From Bradyrhizobium embrapense (GTDB taxonomy: Bacteria; Pseudomonadota; Alphaproteobacteria; Rhizobiales; Xanthobacteraceae), in assembly GCF_001189235.2 (NCBI RefSeq), contig NZ_LFIP02000001.1:806001-870000 (forward strand): DNA of 64,000 bases, written 5' to 3'. A program made the position numbers and the translations under genes. Each line of letters starts with the position of its first letter. Position 1 is the first letter of the stretch. The notes under the pieces are model-generated. The model was given only the letters and a program-made list of their open reading frames with translations, had not been told where the DNA came from and made no database searches. Below, in pieces: positions 44,281 to 54,476 of this stretch.

Positions 44281-46212
44281 TCAAATAGTTACCTGGGTAC
44301 CCACTTCAACAACCCTGCCGGTGGGAATCTGGAAATAGTCGGTCGCATCGTTGGCGGAGCGGCTCATCGCGATGAACAGGTGGTCCTGCCACTGCGGCAT
44401 GCCGGACTGGACCGACGGCTTCAGCGACCGACGCGACACGAAGAACGAGGTCGCCATGATGTCGAACTGCCAGCCGAGCTTGCGCGCGACCGCGAGCGCC
44501 TTTGGCACGTTCGGCGATTCCATGTAGCCGAAGCGCAGCCGCACTGCGGTGAACTTGTCGCTGATCTTCTCCATGGCGACGCGCTCCGACAGGTCGACGC
44601 GCGGTGTCGGTGCGGTCTCGATGGTCAGGATCACGTTGTGCTCGTGCAGCACCTTGTTGTGCTTGAGATTGTGCAAGAGCGCGGTCGGCACGAAGCTGGG
44701 ATCGCTGGTCAGGAACACCGCGGTGCCCTTGACGATATGCGGCGGCCGCTTCTCCAGACTGTGGATCAGGTCGCGCAGCGGCACCTCGATACGGCGGGTC
44801 TTGGCGATCAGGATCGCGGCGCCGCGACGCCAGGTCCAGATCATCGTCGCCATCACGACGCCGAACAGCAGCGGCACCCATGCGCCCTCGAACAGCTTCA
44901 AGAGATTGGCGCTGAAGAAGGTCATGTCGACGATCACGAAGGGCAGGATCAATGCGGCGGCCGATGCCACGCGCCAGTTCCACAGCTTCCAGATCACGAT
45001 GAAGCCCATGATGCCGTCGGCGACCATGGTGGTGGAAACGGCGATGCCATAGGCCGAGGCCAGCCCGCTCGAGGTGCGGAACAGCAGCACCAGCAACAGC
45101 ACGCCGAGCAGCAGCAGCCGGTTGACCCGCGGCAGATAGATCTGCCCTGCATGGGTCTCAGAGGTGTAGCGGACCTCGAAGCGCGGCAGGAGCCCGAGCT
45201 GCACCGCCTGGCTGATCAACGAATAGGCGCCGGTGATCACCGCCTGGCTCGCGATCACGGTCGCAGCAGTGGCGAGCCCGACCAGCGGCAGCAGCAGCGC
45301 GTCGGGCACCATGCGGTAGAACGAGTTCTCGATCGCCGCCGGATCCGACAGCACCAGCGCGCCCTGCCCGAAATAGTTCAGCAGCAGCGACGGCAGCACG
45401 AAGAACAGCCAGCCGGACTGGATCGGCTTGCGGCCGAAATGCCCGAGATCGGCATACAGCGCCTCGCCGCCGGTCACCGCGAGGAACACCGCGCCGAGCG
45501 TCACCAGGCCGACGGTGCCGTGGGTCAGCATGAACTGGATCGCGTAATAGGGATTGATCGCCGCCAGCACCGACGGATCGTCCATGACGTGGACCAGCCC
45601 CATCACCGCGAGCGAGGCGAACCACAGCACCATCACCGGGCCGAAGGCGGAGGCGACGCGCGCCGTGCCGGTGCGCTGTACCGAGAACAGCAGCACGAGG
45701 ATCAGGATCGTCAGCGGCACCACATAGTGCTCGAGATGCGGCGTGGCGAGCTTGAGGCCTTCGACCGCCGACAGCACCGAGATCGCCGGCGTGATCATGG
45801 AATCGCCGATGAACATCGAGGCGCCGACCACGCCGAGCGCGAGCAGCGGCCAGCTGCGCCGTCCGATCGCGCGCTGGCCGAGCGCCATCAGCGACAGCGT
45901 GCCGCCCTCGCCGTTATTGTCGGCACGCAGCAGCAGCAGGACATATTTGGCGGTGACGACGGTGAACAGCGCCCACAGGATCAGGCTGAGCACGCCCAGC
46001 ACCATGATGCGGGTGACCGGCTGGCCATGCGCGGCGCCGCCGACTGCCTCGCGGAATGCGTAGAGCGGCGAGGTTCCGATATCGCCGAACACCACTCCGA
46101 TGCTGCCGAGCGTCAGGGCCCAGAAGCTGGAGGTGCCTTGGCCTCTGCTACCGGTTCCTTGGCTCGTGCCTTGAGTTTCCTGGGCCTCGGTGGGTGAGAC
46201 GCTGATAGCCAT
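44281..46212 (-). CDS. kup: KUP-type potassium transporter, copy 2
   Basis: A 643-residue paralogue of the next gene downstream. It has the same signatures ([41 protein letters not shown]) and C-terminus, but a different, Gln/Gly/Ser-rich N-terminal tail. The duplication is old enough for many substitutions while the core helices remain alike. The two copies may differ in expression or affinity; nothing in the sequence tells which is induced. Confidence 0.95.
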   Translation of the reverse strand: MAISVSPTEAQETQGTSQGTGSRGQGTSSFWALTLGSIGVVFGDIGTSPLYAFREAVGGAAHGQPVTRIMVLGVLSLILWALFTVVTAKYVLLLLRADNNGEGGTLSLMALGQRAIGRRSWPLLALGVVGASMFIGDSMITPAISVLSAVEGLKLATPHLEHYVVPLTILILVLLFSVQRTGTARVASAFGPVMVLWFASLAVMGLVHVMDDPSVLAAINPYYAIQFMLTHGTVGLVTLGAVFLAVTGGEALYADLGHFGRKPIQSGWLFFVLPSLLLNYFGQGALVLSDPAAIENSFYRMVPDALLLPLVGLATAATVIASQAVITGAYSLISQAVQLGLLPRFEVRYTSETHAGQIYLPRVNRLLLLGVLLLVLLFRTSSGLASAYGIAVSTTMVADGIMGFIVIWKLWNWRVASAAALILPFVIVDMTFFSANLLKLFEGAWVPLLFGVVMATMIWTWRRGAAILIAKTRRIEVPLRDLIHSLEKRPPHIVKGTAVFLTSDPSFVPTALLHNLKHNKVLHEHNVILTIETAPTPRVDLSERVAMEKISDKFTAVRLRFGYMESPNVPKALAVARKLGWQFDIMATSFFVSRRSLKPSVQSGMPQWQDHLFIAMSRSANDATDYFQIPTGRVVEVGTQVTI

Positions 46213-46324
46213 GGCGAGGTTGGAACGCCCGATCAGTTGATTTTGATCCGCGCGGCTATCGACGCTTCCGCCCCGCCTGTCAACCGAGCAACCCGGCCGA
46301 CAGCGGTAGCAGGGTAACCCGGAG

Positions 46325-47155
46325 CTACGGCTTCAGATCCGGCGGCAGTGGCGGATTTTCGCGCATCAACGTGATGGTCACGCGACGGTTCGCCGGAAGC
46401 GTCGGGTCGTCGGGAAACAGCGGCTGGCTATCCGCCTTGCCGGAAACCGCGAAGATGTGGGACGGCGGCAGCCCTTCCCGCTCCAGGATCTGCCGCACCG
46501 CATTGGCGCGGTCCGCGGACAGGTCGAAGGCGTCGTAATCGCTGCGCGCCGGCACGAAGCCTGCGGCCGTATGCCCCACGATCGCGACCCGCAGCGGCGT
46601 CGCCTTCAGCGGCGCGGCGAGCTTCTGGATCAACCGGCGGGTGCGCTCATACGGCTCCCGGGAGCCGTCGGCAAACATCGAGCGGCCGTCCTGGTCGACG
46701 ATCTCGAGGTTGAGCCCCTCCTTGGTCTCCTCGAACATGATGTTCTTGGATATCTCGGTCAGCTCCGGCATGTCCTGCAGCGCCTGCCGCAGCGAGGCGG
46801 AGGCGAGCGCGAATTCGCGGTCGATCTTCAGCCGCGCGCCGTTGATCTGGCTGCGCTCCTTCTCGTCCGGCGTCGGATTGGCGGAGGACTCTTCCGGCGA
46901 GATGTGCTCGACATTCTTCAGCTTCGGCCGCGTCGGCAGACCGTCGGACTCGACGATTCCCGAATAGCGCACATTGGTCTGCACGCCGAAGGCGTCGCGC
47001 ATCGAGCCGGCGACGATCTTCAGCTTGTTGTTGTCCATGGTGGAGAACGCGACGAGCATCACGAAGAAGCTCATCATCAGGCCCATCAGGTCGGCGAAGG
47101 TCACGAACCAGCCGTGACCTCCGGTATGGGCGTCGCCGCGCTTCTTCTTGGCCAT
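46325..47155 (-). CDS. motB: flagellar stator protein MotB
   Basis: A 276-residue protein. A short basic N-terminus leads to one membrane helix with the proton-binding Asp22 in [18 protein letters not shown], followed by a plug and linker. The OmpA-like peptidoglycan-binding domain (about 145-265) has VGHTAAGF and [12 protein letters not shown] and ends NRRVTITLM. It anchors the stator to the cell wall and forms the ion path with MotA. It starts 28 bp after motA ends. Confidence 0.93.
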   Translation of the reverse strand: MAKKKRGDAHTGGHGWFVTFADLMGLMMSFFVMLVAFSTMDNNKLKIVAGSMRDAFGVQTNVRYSGIVESDGLPTRPKLKNVEHISPEESSANPTPDEKERSQINGARLKIDREFALASASLRQALQDMPELTEISKNIMFEETKEGLNLEIVDQDGRSMFADGSREPYERTRRLIQKLAAPLKATPLRVAIVGHTAAGFVPARSDYDAFDLSADRANAVRQILEREGLPPSHIFAVSGKADSQPLFPDDPTLPANRRVTITLMRENPPLPPDLKP

Positions 47156-47183
47156 CGCTGCGTTTCCCGAAAGCGCCGGCCGG

Positions 47184-47957
47184 TCAGGCCGGAACCGGCT
47201 CGCCTTCCTCGTGGCGATGCTTTTCCGGCAGATAGGCCAGCAGCATCTCGCGCACCAGCGCCGGGCTCTTGGAATCGCGGATCATCAGGATGCCGTCGAT
47301 GATCAGCGTGCGGTTGGTCTCCTCGTCGAGCAGCTTGCCGTGCAGCTTGTCGGCGATCGGGAGGCAGAACAGGTTGGCCACCAGCGCGCCGTACAGCGTC
47401 GCGAGCAGCGCGGTCGCCATGAACGGGCCGAGCTTGGACGGGTCGGTCATGTTGGCGAACATCTGCACCATGCCGATCAGCGTGCCGATCATGCCGAAGG
47501 CCGGCGCGCAGTCGCCGATCGCGCGATAGATCTTGCTGCCCTCGTCGAGGTGCATCAGGAAATTGTCGCGGTCGCGCTCCATGTTGTCGCGGATGAATTC
47601 GAGGTCGTAACCGTCGGCGACGTAGCGGATGCCCTTGGCAAGGAACGGCTCGTCGGTCTCGACCTTCTCCAGGCCGACCGGGCCCTGCTTGCGGGCGATC
47701 TCGGCGATGCGGGCGAGCTCGTCGACGAGGTCGCGGGCCGACAGCCGGCTCATGGTGAAGGCAAACTTGGCACCGAGCGGCAGGCCGTGCAGCATCACGC
47801 CGAGCGGAAAGCGGATCATCGTCGCCGCGATCGAGCCGCCGAATATGATGATCACGGCATGTTCGGAGATGAACATGTGCAGGTCGCCGCCCATGAACAT
47901 CATCACCGCGATGACGATGATGCCGGCCAACAGCCCGGCGCCTGTCATGATATCCAT
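47184..47957 (-). CDS. motA: flagellar stator protein MotA (PomA-like)
   Basis: A 257-residue protein with GGAG 6 nt before the ATG; the longer frame is not part of the gene. Four membrane helices can be followed: residues 5-22, 30-50, about 147-170 (APAFGMIGTLIGMVQMF) and 180-200 (ATALLATLYGALVANLF). The cytoplasmic loop between helices 2 and 3 holds charged residues that touch the rotor. Length and loop resemble the shorter PomA/MotP group. It forms a MotA5-MotB2 stator with the next gene. Confidence 0.93.
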   Translation of the reverse strand: MDIMTGAGLLAGIIVIAVMMFMGGDLHMFISEHAVIIIFGGSIAATMIRFPLGVMLHGLPLGAKFAFTMSRLSARDLVDELARIAEIARKQGPVGLEKVETDEPFLAKGIRYVADGYDLEFIRDNMERDRDNFLMHLDEGSKIYRAIGDCAPAFGMIGTLIGMVQMFANMTDPSKLGPFMATALLATLYGALVANLFCLPIADKLHGKLLDEETNRTLIIDGILMIRDSKSPALVREMLLAYLPEKHRHEEGEPVPA

Positions 47958-48230
47958 GAAAAACTCCAACGCGAACGCAACCCGCCTGTCCTGGACGGCG
48001 CGCAGCCCAAAGCGGGCCGCGTGGAAAAACCCTATCGTTAATGCCATTAAGGACGCGTTACCGAATTTGGTAGGGATAACAACGGGTAAACGCCGGTCTT
48101 TTCGCGATGTCGTTGAAGATGCTGGATTTCCGCAGCTGACGCCGGCGCTGCTTGCGAAAAAGCTCTCCCCGTAGAACAACGGACATGGGATAGGTTCGGC
48201 CAACGGAAACGAACAAGCGAGCAGGACAGA

Positions 48231-49211
48231 ATGAAGGCGGTCGTCGTCGAGCAATACGCACCCATCGATCAGATCGGGCTGAAAGAGATCGCCACCCCCG
48301 AACCCGGCCCCGGACAGATCCGCGTCCGGGTCCACGCCGCCAGCATCGGCTTCGTTGACGGATTGAAGGTCGAAGGCCGCTACCAGACCAAGGATACCCT
48401 GCCCTTCACGCCCGGTGCGGAATTCGCCGGCGTAGTCGACGAGGTCGCGAGTGACGTCACCGGCATCACGCCGGGCATGCGGGTGATGGGCGCGGCGCGC
48501 TCGGGCGCACTCGCCGAGTCCATCGTGGTGCCGCCCGCCGCCGTCGAGGTCATGCCCGACGGTCTGTCGATGGAGGCCGCCGCGGCCTTTCGCACCAACT
48601 ACCTCACCGCACTGTACGCGCTCGCCGAGCGCGGCTCGCTCAAGGCCGGCGAGCAGTTGCTCGTGCTCGGCGCCGCCGGCGGCACTGGCATCGCCGCGAT
48701 CCAGGTCGGCAAGTTGCTCGGCGCGCGCGTCGTCGCCGCCGCCTCGACGGACGAGAAGCGCAGTTTCGCCGCAAGCTTCGGCGCCGACGCTGTCGTCGAC
48801 TATACGAAGCCCGATTGGCGCGATGCGCTGAAGGACGCAACCGGCGGCCATGGACCCGACGTGATCTTCGATCCGGTCGGCGGCGAGGTTTCGCTGCAGG
48901 CATTCCGCTCGATCGCCTGGAACGGCCGCCATGTCGTGGTCGGCTTTGCGGCAGGCCAGATCCCCGCTCTGCCGTTCAACCTGCCGCTGTTGAAGGGCGG
49001 CCTCCTGATCGGCGTCGACGCCGCGCAGATCGCGCGCCGCGAACCCGAGGCGCAGGCGCGCGTGATGACGCAATTGTCGGCATGGTTGAATGACGGCAGC
49101 CTGACGCCGGTTGTCGGCAAGGTGTTCGAGCTCGAAGATTTCCGCGCGGCGTTCACGACGATGCAGACCCGCGCAGCGCTCGGCAAGATGGTGGTGCGCA
49201 TCGGACAGTGA
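48231..49211 (+). CDS. NADPH:quinone oxidoreductase-like, zinc-free MDR enzyme
   Basis: A 326-residue medium-chain reductase. It has the N-terminal GroES-like domain (VRVHAASIGFVDGLKVEGRYQTK), then a Rossmann domain with GAAGGTGIAAIQVGKLLGARVVAA. The zinc ligands of alcohol dehydrogenases are missing, which places it with quinone oxidoreductases and enoyl reductases. It probably reduces a quinone or enone with NADPH in the cytoplasm. AGGA lies just before the ATG. It stands alone, divergent from motAB. Confidence 0.9.
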   Translation: MKAVVVEQYAPIDQIGLKEIATPEPGPGQIRVRVHAASIGFVDGLKVEGRYQTKDTLPFTPGAEFAGVVDEVASDVTGITPGMRVMGAARSGALAESIVVPPAAVEVMPDGLSMEAAAAFRTNYLTALYALAERGSLKAGEQLLVLGAAGGTGIAAIQVGKLLGARVVAAASTDEKRSFAASFGADAVVDYTKPDWRDALKDATGGHGPDVIFDPVGGEVSLQAFRSIAWNGRHVVVGFAAGQIPALPFNLPLLKGGLLIGVDAAQIARREPEAQARVMTQLSAWLNDGSLTPVVGKVFELEDFRAAFTTMQTRAALGKMVVRIGQ

Positions 49212-49235
49212 GAGAGGCAGAAGCCTCATCCTCGC

Positions 49236-49360
49236 TGTCGTCCCTGCGAAAGCAGGAACCCATAACCACAGGGTTGCGTTGTTGACATGAGTTGTAGCCA
49301 CAGCTCTGCAATCCAATTCGCATTCCTGGCTACGGGTCCCGGCTCAAGGCCGGGACGACA
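49236..49360. repeat. dispersed repeat, family B, copy 2
   Basis: The left arm TGTCGTCCCTGCGAAAGCAG matches copy 1 (19902). The right arm has diverged to GGTCCCGGCTCAAGGCCGGGACGACA, and the middle sequence is different. It begins 25 bp after the oxidoreductase stop. Confidence 0.8.
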
Positions 49361-49453
49361 CTGAATTTGTTGCACGGTCTGTGAGTCGCACATTCGCATT
49401 CTCGCGACATGAGTTGCCCGAGTCTTGCTCTTCGTTTCACCCTCCTCTCTCGC

Positions 49454-49570
49454 AGAGGGCGCAGGGAAAGCCGGGTGCCGATCGCACCCATGGGCCCCGA
49501 GCAAAGGGTAGAAAGCTCGGGGGTAGGACCACAGGTGTAACCGGAGCAATCCGGCTTTCCCTGCGCGATG
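49454..49570. repeat. dispersed repeat, family C, copy 2 (inverted)
   Basis: The reverse complement of 22366-22480 aligns over its whole length, including AGAGGGCGC, CCCATGGG, ACCACAGGTG and CCGGCTTTCCC. The ends GGGAAAGCC / GGCTTTCCC are inverted repeats. Confidence 0.8.
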
Positions 49571-49956
49571 GGTTACGGCTTACTTCGTGCTCTCCCCGGC
49601 GAGACTGGGCTTGCTTGTCACCGTCTTCGCAACGCGCAACCTGCGCAATCGGAAAAGACACCTGCCACCAGGGCGTCAGGACCACACGACTTCACCGTCC
49701 GCTTCGTGCGCACTCGTCAGTCGCGCACTCGGCGTCCACCGCATCTCGACCCGCGTTCGTGACGACCGCGAAGCGCCCCTCGTGTCGGGTGAGACGGGCG
49801 TATTGAACATCTGAGTTGGGTGCGGCGTCAAGTTAAATTCTGAAAAGCCGAATGACCCAAGCCAAGGATTCGGGGCCGGGGACAAACTATCATACGTTAT
49901 TGTCGCCGGAATCCGCGCCACCTACCGTTTGCCGAAAACGGCGATGGGGAGAAAAA
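49571..49956. other. non-coding stretch continuing the repeat cluster
   Basis: Only short Arg/Ser/Pro-rich ORFs occur here. The segment around 49670-49810 (CGACTTCACCGTCCGCTTCG onward) resembles a longer dispersed repeat I recall from Bradyrhizobium genomes. The last 40 bp hold GGGGAG, the ribosome-binding site of the next small gene. Confidence 0.5.
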
Positions 49957-50145
49957 ATGCAGGACATGCTAACGCATCTGGAGAAGCTTCGCACCGATGC
50001 CGCGGAGTGCGCCCTGATCCGCGACCTTGCCACGGACATCCGGAAGCGCGAATTGTTCACCAAGCTCGCCGAGCATCTTGCGGCCCTCGCTGCGGAGGTC
50101 GAGAAGGCCATCGCCGCAGCTCGCAAGGGGGACGAAGCCGTCTAG
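49957..50145 (+). CDS. small helical protein, unknown function
   Basis: A 62-residue protein with GGGGAG placed 6 nt before the ATG, a strong start. It is entirely helical and charged (LEKLRTDAAECALIRDLATDIRKREL), with repeating hydrophobic positions that fit a helical hairpin or coiled coil. There is no signal or membrane segment. It looks like a conserved small cytoplasmic protein; its function is unknown. Confidence 0.7.
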   Translation: MQDMLTHLEKLRTDAAECALIRDLATDIRKRELFTKLAEHLAALAAEVEKAIAAARKGDEAV

Positions 50146-50431
50146 TGCGGGGCGGACCGGCTGGGGTCACCCGAGCGCGCAGCCCAATACTGCGATTTCG
50201 GATCGCAGGAACCAACACCGCCACGCCGCATTATATTCACCCATCGGTTGAGAGGTAATATGCCGCCCGTATCGGTATCAGCGCCGATCCTGTAGCATCC
50301 CTGTCCGCCGAAGAGCCAATTAACCGTCATCTGTTGTATTTAAGGATTCCTCCCTTGGCACTTTTTGCATATCGAACATCCAGCGCCACGTCCCGATCGT
50401 GCGGGCAAAGCATCGTGGCCTGAGACGCGCG

Positions 50432-50665
50432 ATGAAGACGGACAAGGCCATCTGGTACGTGTCGTTCGCCGTGAGGAGCCCTGAGGCCGGACACCACCGC
50501 GTCGCGCGCCAGACCCGCACCTTCACGACCGAGCAGGAAGCCAGGGCGTTTGCGCGCACCCTGCTCGAACAAACTCAGGACGTCAGCGCCGGAACGATTA
50601 ATCCGCACACGCCGAGACGCGTGATCGCACCGGCTGCGATCACGGCCTGGGCCGGCGAGAATTGA
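50432..50665 (+). CDS. small protein, unknown function
   Basis: A 77-residue protein beginning KTDKAIWYVSFAVRSPEAG. The start at 50432 was chosen because the upstream part of the frame is Arg-rich and unlike protein. The alternation of beta-prone (WYVSFAV, TRTFTT) and helical (EQEARAFARTLLEQ) segments suggests a small alpha-beta fold. It ends 23 bp from the convergent DadA-like gene. No family is recognised. Confidence 0.6.
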   Translation: MKTDKAIWYVSFAVRSPEAGHHRVARQTRTFTTEQEARAFARTLLEQTQDVSAGTINPHTPRRVIAPAAITAWAGEN

Positions 50666-50688
50666 GGTCAGTGTGTCCTCGCGGCGTC

Positions 50689-51960
50689 CTACAGGAAACG
50701 CGACGGCGCGAACGGCTGCAGCGGGATCTCCGGCGCCTTGCCACTGAGCAGTTGCGCGACCAGCCGGCCGGTGCGGGCCGAGCCGACCAGGCCGACATGG
50801 CCGTGGCCGAACGCATAGACCACGTCGCGCGAGGCGCGGCTATGGCCGATGCAGGGCCGGCCGTCGGGCATGCTCGGGCGATGGCCGAACCAGGTCTTGA
50901 TCCGCGAGGGCGGAATGTCCCTCGGCAGTTTCGGGAACATGCTGAGGAGATGCTCGCGCAGGATCTCGGCGCGCTTCCAGTTCGGCGCGGCGTCAAGCCC
51001 GGCGATCTCCACGGTGCCGGCGGCGCGCAGACCCTTGTCGGTCCAATTGACCACCATCTTGGCATCCGAGGCCATCATCGAATTGCGCGGTCCGGATTCC
51101 GGATGCTCGATCATGACGTGATAGCCGCGCTCAGTCTCGAGCGGCAGCGGATCGCCGATCGATGCGGTCAGCTGCTTCGAGCGTGCGCCGGCGGCAACCA
51201 CCGCGGCGTCGCATGCGATCTCGCCAGGCTCGGTGACCACGGCGACGAGCCTGTCGCCCGCAAGCTTGAGTCCCGTCGCCTTGGCGGCGATGCGCTGGGC
51301 GCCGTTCGCAATCGCGTGCGCGGCGAGCGCTGCGACGTAGGCGCCGGGATCGCGGCAGCGGCCGGCCTCCTCCACCACGACGCCGAACTTGTAGCGGGGA
51401 TGCAGATCGGGCTCGCGCTGGCGCATCTCATTTCCGTCAAGCTCGAGCCATTCGATGCCGACACGCTTGCGGATGCGCCAGCCGAGATCGCGGTCGAACT
51501 GATCGCGCGAGGGAAACACGTGCATCACCCCGCGCCGCTCGATCAACTCGGGCACGCCGGCTTCCTCGGCGAGTTGCCGGTGCAGCAGCGGCGCGTCCTT
51601 CAAGAGATCGCGCATCGCCCGCCCGGTGGCCTCGACCTGCGCCTCGGTCCGGCTCGACAGCAGATACTTGATCAGCCACGGCAACGCTTTCGGCAGATAC
51701 GACCAGCGGATCGAAAGCGGCCCGAGCGGGTCCATCAGATAGCCCGGCACCTTCTTCCAGGTGCCGGGCTCGGCCGGTGGGATCACCGAATGCGACGACA
51801 GCCAGCCGGCATTGCCATAGCTCGCGGCCTGGGTGCCGCCAGGCTCGCCCGGATCGATCAACGTGACTCTGTGGCCCGCGCGCAGCACCTCGATGGCGCT
51901 GATCACGCCGACAGCGCCGGCACCGATGATCGCAACGTGACGGCCGGCGGATTGCACCAT
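50689..51960 (-). CDS. FAD-dependent amino-acid oxidoreductase (DadA-like)
   Basis: A 423-residue flavoprotein. The ATG at 51960 overlaps the upstream stop by one base (TGATG). The N-terminal dinucleotide fold has IIGAGAVGVISAIEVLRAGHRVTLID (GxGxxG at 13-18). GGTQAASYGNAGWLSS and the C-terminal SMPDGRPCIGHS and FGHGHVGLVGSARTG segments are typical of D-amino-acid dehydrogenase small subunits (DAO fold). It should oxidise an amine or D-amino acid to an imine/2-oxo acid. The tight coupling to a TPP enzyme suggests the two products act in sequence. Confidence 0.9.
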   Translation of the reverse strand: MVQSAGRHVAIIGAGAVGVISAIEVLRAGHRVTLIDPGEPGGTQAASYGNAGWLSSHSVIPPAEPGTWKKVPGYLMDPLGPLSIRWSYLPKALPWLIKYLLSSRTEAQVEATGRAMRDLLKDAPLLHRQLAEEAGVPELIERRGVMHVFPSRDQFDRDLGWRIRKRVGIEWLELDGNEMRQREPDLHPRYKFGVVVEEAGRCRDPGAYVAALAAHAIANGAQRIAAKATGLKLAGDRLVAVVTEPGEIACDAAVVAAGARSKQLTASIGDPLPLETERGYHVMIEHPESGPRNSMMASDAKMVVNWTDKGLRAAGTVEIAGLDAAPNWKRAEILREHLLSMFPKLPRDIPPSRIKTWFGHRPSMPDGRPCIGHSRASRDVVYAFGHGHVGLVGSARTGRLVAQLLSGKAPEIPLQPFAPSRFL

Positions 51961-53624
51961 CAGCCCGCTGCCTGCGCGGGCACAAAATCCTTGCCGACCG
52001 ACAGCGCGCGCTGATCGACCAGGCAATGCAGGATCGCGGGCTTGCCGGACGCCAGCGCACGCTCGAAGGCCGGCGCGAAATCCTCGGTGCGCTCGACCCT
52101 CTCGCCATGGCCGCCGAACGCCTTTGCATAGAGCGCAAAGTCCGGATTCTTGAGCTGGGTGCCGACCACACGGCCGGGATAATCGCGCTCCTGATGCATG
52201 CGAATGGTGCCGTATTGCGCGTTGTCGATGACGACGACGATCAGCGGCGCGTCATACTGCACGGCGGTGGCGAACTCCTGCCCGTTCATCAGGAAGCAGC
52301 CGTCGCCGGCGAACGCGACGACGACGCGATCGGGATGATGCCGTTTGGCCATCACGGCCGCGGGCACGCCGTAGCCCATCGAGCCCGAGGTCGGCGCAAG
52401 CTGGGCGGCGAAAGCGTGGAAGCGATGGTGGCGATGGATCCAGCCGGCGTAGTTGCCGGCGCCGTTGCAGACGATCGCATCCTTCGGCAGCCGGTCGCGC
52501 AGCCAGGTCACGACCTCGCCATACTGGAAACGGCCCGGCAGCTCGCGCGGCTTGTCGGTCCAGGCGAGGTAATCCGCGTGGGCCTTGGCGGCCTCGCCCT
52601 GCCAGGCGGGCGCGGCTGCGGGCTTCATGCTCTCGACCGCGGCGGCGAAGGCGGCAGGCGTTGCCTGGATCGCCAGCGCCGGCTGGTAGACGCGGCCGAG
52701 CTCTTCGGAGCCCGGATGGACGTGAATCAGCTTCTGGCTCGGCACGGGAATGTCGAGCAGCGTGTAGGACGATGACGGCATCTCCGACATGCGGCCGCCG
52801 ATCAACAGAATGACGTCGGCGCCAGTGATGCGATCCCTGAGCTTCGGGCTCGGGCCGATGCCGAGATCGCCGGCATAATGCGAATGGTCGGCGTCGAACA
52901 GCGAGGCGCGGCGAAACGAGGTCGCGACCGGCAGGTCGAAGCGCTCGGCAAGGCGTGCGATGCCCTTGGCCGCTTCTGCGGTCCAGGCCGAGCCGCCGAG
53001 CACCACGATCGGCGCCTTGGCGCCGGCCAGCATGGTGCCGAGGCGCTCGAGATCCGACGGTGCCGGCCAGGCCTGCGCAGGCTCGACCTTCGGCGCGTCG
53101 GCGACGGCGGCGGTTTCGGTCAGCATGTTCTCCGGCAGCGAGATCACGACCGGACCGGGGCGGCCCTGCAACGCAACGCGGAAGGCGCGCGCGACCAGCT
53201 CGGGAATGCGGTCGGGACGATCGATCTCGACCGCCCATTTCGCCATGGTGCCGAACACCGCCTTGTAGTCGAGTTCCTGGAACGCCTCACGCTCGCGCAT
53301 GCCGGTGTCGACCTGACCGACGAACAGGATCATCGGGGTGGAATCCTGCATCGCGATGTGCACGCCATGGGCAGCGTTGGTCGAACCCGGGCCGCGGGTG
53401 ACGAAGCAGATGCCGGGGCGCCCGGTGAGCTTGCCATAGGCCTCTGCCATCATCGCCGCACCCCCCTCGGCGCGGCAGATCATGACGTCGATCGCGCTGT
53501 CATGCAGGGCATCGAGCGCGGCCAGGTAGCTCTCGCCCGGCACGCAGGTGACGCGCTCCACCCCTTGCGCGACCAACTGGTCGATCAGGATCTGGCCTCC
53601 GGTGCGGGCATTGCTTTTGGTCAT
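51960..53624 (-). CDS. thiamine-pyrophosphate enzyme, acetolactate-synthase-like
   Basis: A 554-residue three-domain TPP enzyme. The TPP-activating Glu lies in ICRAEGGAAMMAEAYG (about residue 53), and the cofactor motif runs AGDGCFLMNGQEFATAVQ to VVVIDNAQYG. Tight parallels with AHAS large subunits exist, but no regulatory subunit gene is adjacent. The partner gene is a DadA-like oxidase, so a catabolic 2-oxo-acid decarboxylase or carboligase is more likely than branched-chain biosynthesis (inference). The two genes share a TGATG junction. Confidence 0.9.
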   Translation of the reverse strand: MTKSNARTGGQILIDQLVAQGVERVTCVPGESYLAALDALHDSAIDVMICRAEGGAAMMAEAYGKLTGRPGICFVTRGPGSTNAAHGVHIAMQDSTPMILFVGQVDTGMREREAFQELDYKAVFGTMAKWAVEIDRPDRIPELVARAFRVALQGRPGPVVISLPENMLTETAAVADAPKVEPAQAWPAPSDLERLGTMLAGAKAPIVVLGGSAWTAEAAKGIARLAERFDLPVATSFRRASLFDADHSHYAGDLGIGPSPKLRDRITGADVILLIGGRMSEMPSSSYTLLDIPVPSQKLIHVHPGSEELGRVYQPALAIQATPAAFAAAVESMKPAAAPAWQGEAAKAHADYLAWTDKPRELPGRFQYGEVVTWLRDRLPKDAIVCNGAGNYAGWIHRHHRFHAFAAQLAPTSGSMGYGVPAAVMAKRHHPDRVVVAFAGDGCFLMNGQEFATAVQYDAPLIVVVIDNAQYGTIRMHQERDYPGRVVGTQLKNPDFALYAKAFGGHGERVERTEDFAPAFERALASGKPAILHCLVDQRALSVGKDFVPAQAAG

Positions 53625-54476
53625 GAGGACTCCCTGCGGCTACTGGCGCGCCTTGGCTTCGCGCGGTTCGTGGTCCCACGGGGTATGATAGACGGAAATA
53701 CCGTGCAAGGCCGAAGCTGCGTCTTGCGGGCGAAGCGGCGCCTAGCCATGCGATTGCCAATGGGCAACGCTGTTCCATCGTCGATTTCCGCAGAGCGGAC
53801 GATCGCGGGCGGGATCATCGCGGCCCAGCCGGCGCGCAGGACCACCGTCGTCCAGCTGCCGAGCCCGTCGCCACCTCACCCGGATGGATATCACGCTGCT
53901 CATCACCGGCTCCATCCAGCAACGCGCCGCTCCGGCGTTCAACCTCCAGATGCATTCTGCAAGCGGCCGTTCGCCAGTGGCTTCGTGACGATCGCGCGGC
54001 GACACCAGCCGGACCGAGCGTGCGCAGTGACGAGGTCCGCAGATCGATGCGGTCGACATCGAACGCGCGTTCGGCTGCCGCGCCATGCCACCGTCTTGCA
54101 GCGGGAGCGCGGCTGACTCGCTATGTAAAAAGTGCCCATGTGCACGCTGACAAACATTGTGCCGTTCGCGCGCGCCACCGTACGACTACGGTGCGGTAAG
54201 CAACCGCTCGGCACCTGCGCCGCTGGTTTGCGCGAATTTCGCCGCAGATCATCGTCTTTCTCGGCGACTTCGGCCTGTGCTCGTCGCGTGCATCGCGTCA
54301 TCAGCCTCGTGCCATCGCGAACAGCACATTGCATACACTTCTTGATCGAACTCGAATCACATACGGTTCCATCGAAAATCAGCAAATGCACCGCGCACAT
54401 TGCGCCCGCCCTGCGGCATCAGGGCGTGCGGCTTCGTGCGGCCTATCGTAAGCCCAATCAACTTGTGGAGGACTCG
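53625..54476. other. 852-bp region without a convincing gene
   Basis: ORFs on both strands are rich in Arg/Ser/Pro/Cys and show no family resemblance. The frame of the downstream chemoreceptor is open back to 54132, but those 115 residues look non-coding. The stretch 54280-54420 is AT-richer and probably holds the chemoreceptor promoter. Confidence 0.5.

Noticed and set aside
42170..46197. Two long frames (622 and 605 codons) opposite the two kup genes, similar to each other
   Set aside because: Their mutual similarity simply reflects the kup duplication; composition is His/Gln/Arg/Asp-rich and unlike protein.
48038..48050. TTAA-N5-TTAA palindrome upstream of motA
   Set aside because: Spacing of five is wrong for a CtrA site; no other regulator is suggested by it.
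49568..49814. Short plus-strand ORFs in the repeat cluster
   Set aside because: They translate repeat DNA into Arg/Thr/Pro-rich peptides without ribosome-binding sites.
54132..54476. N-terminal extension of the chemoreceptor
   Set aside because: The extension is Arg/Ser/Cys-rich and unlike a sensor; a strong GGAGG sits before the ATG at 54477.
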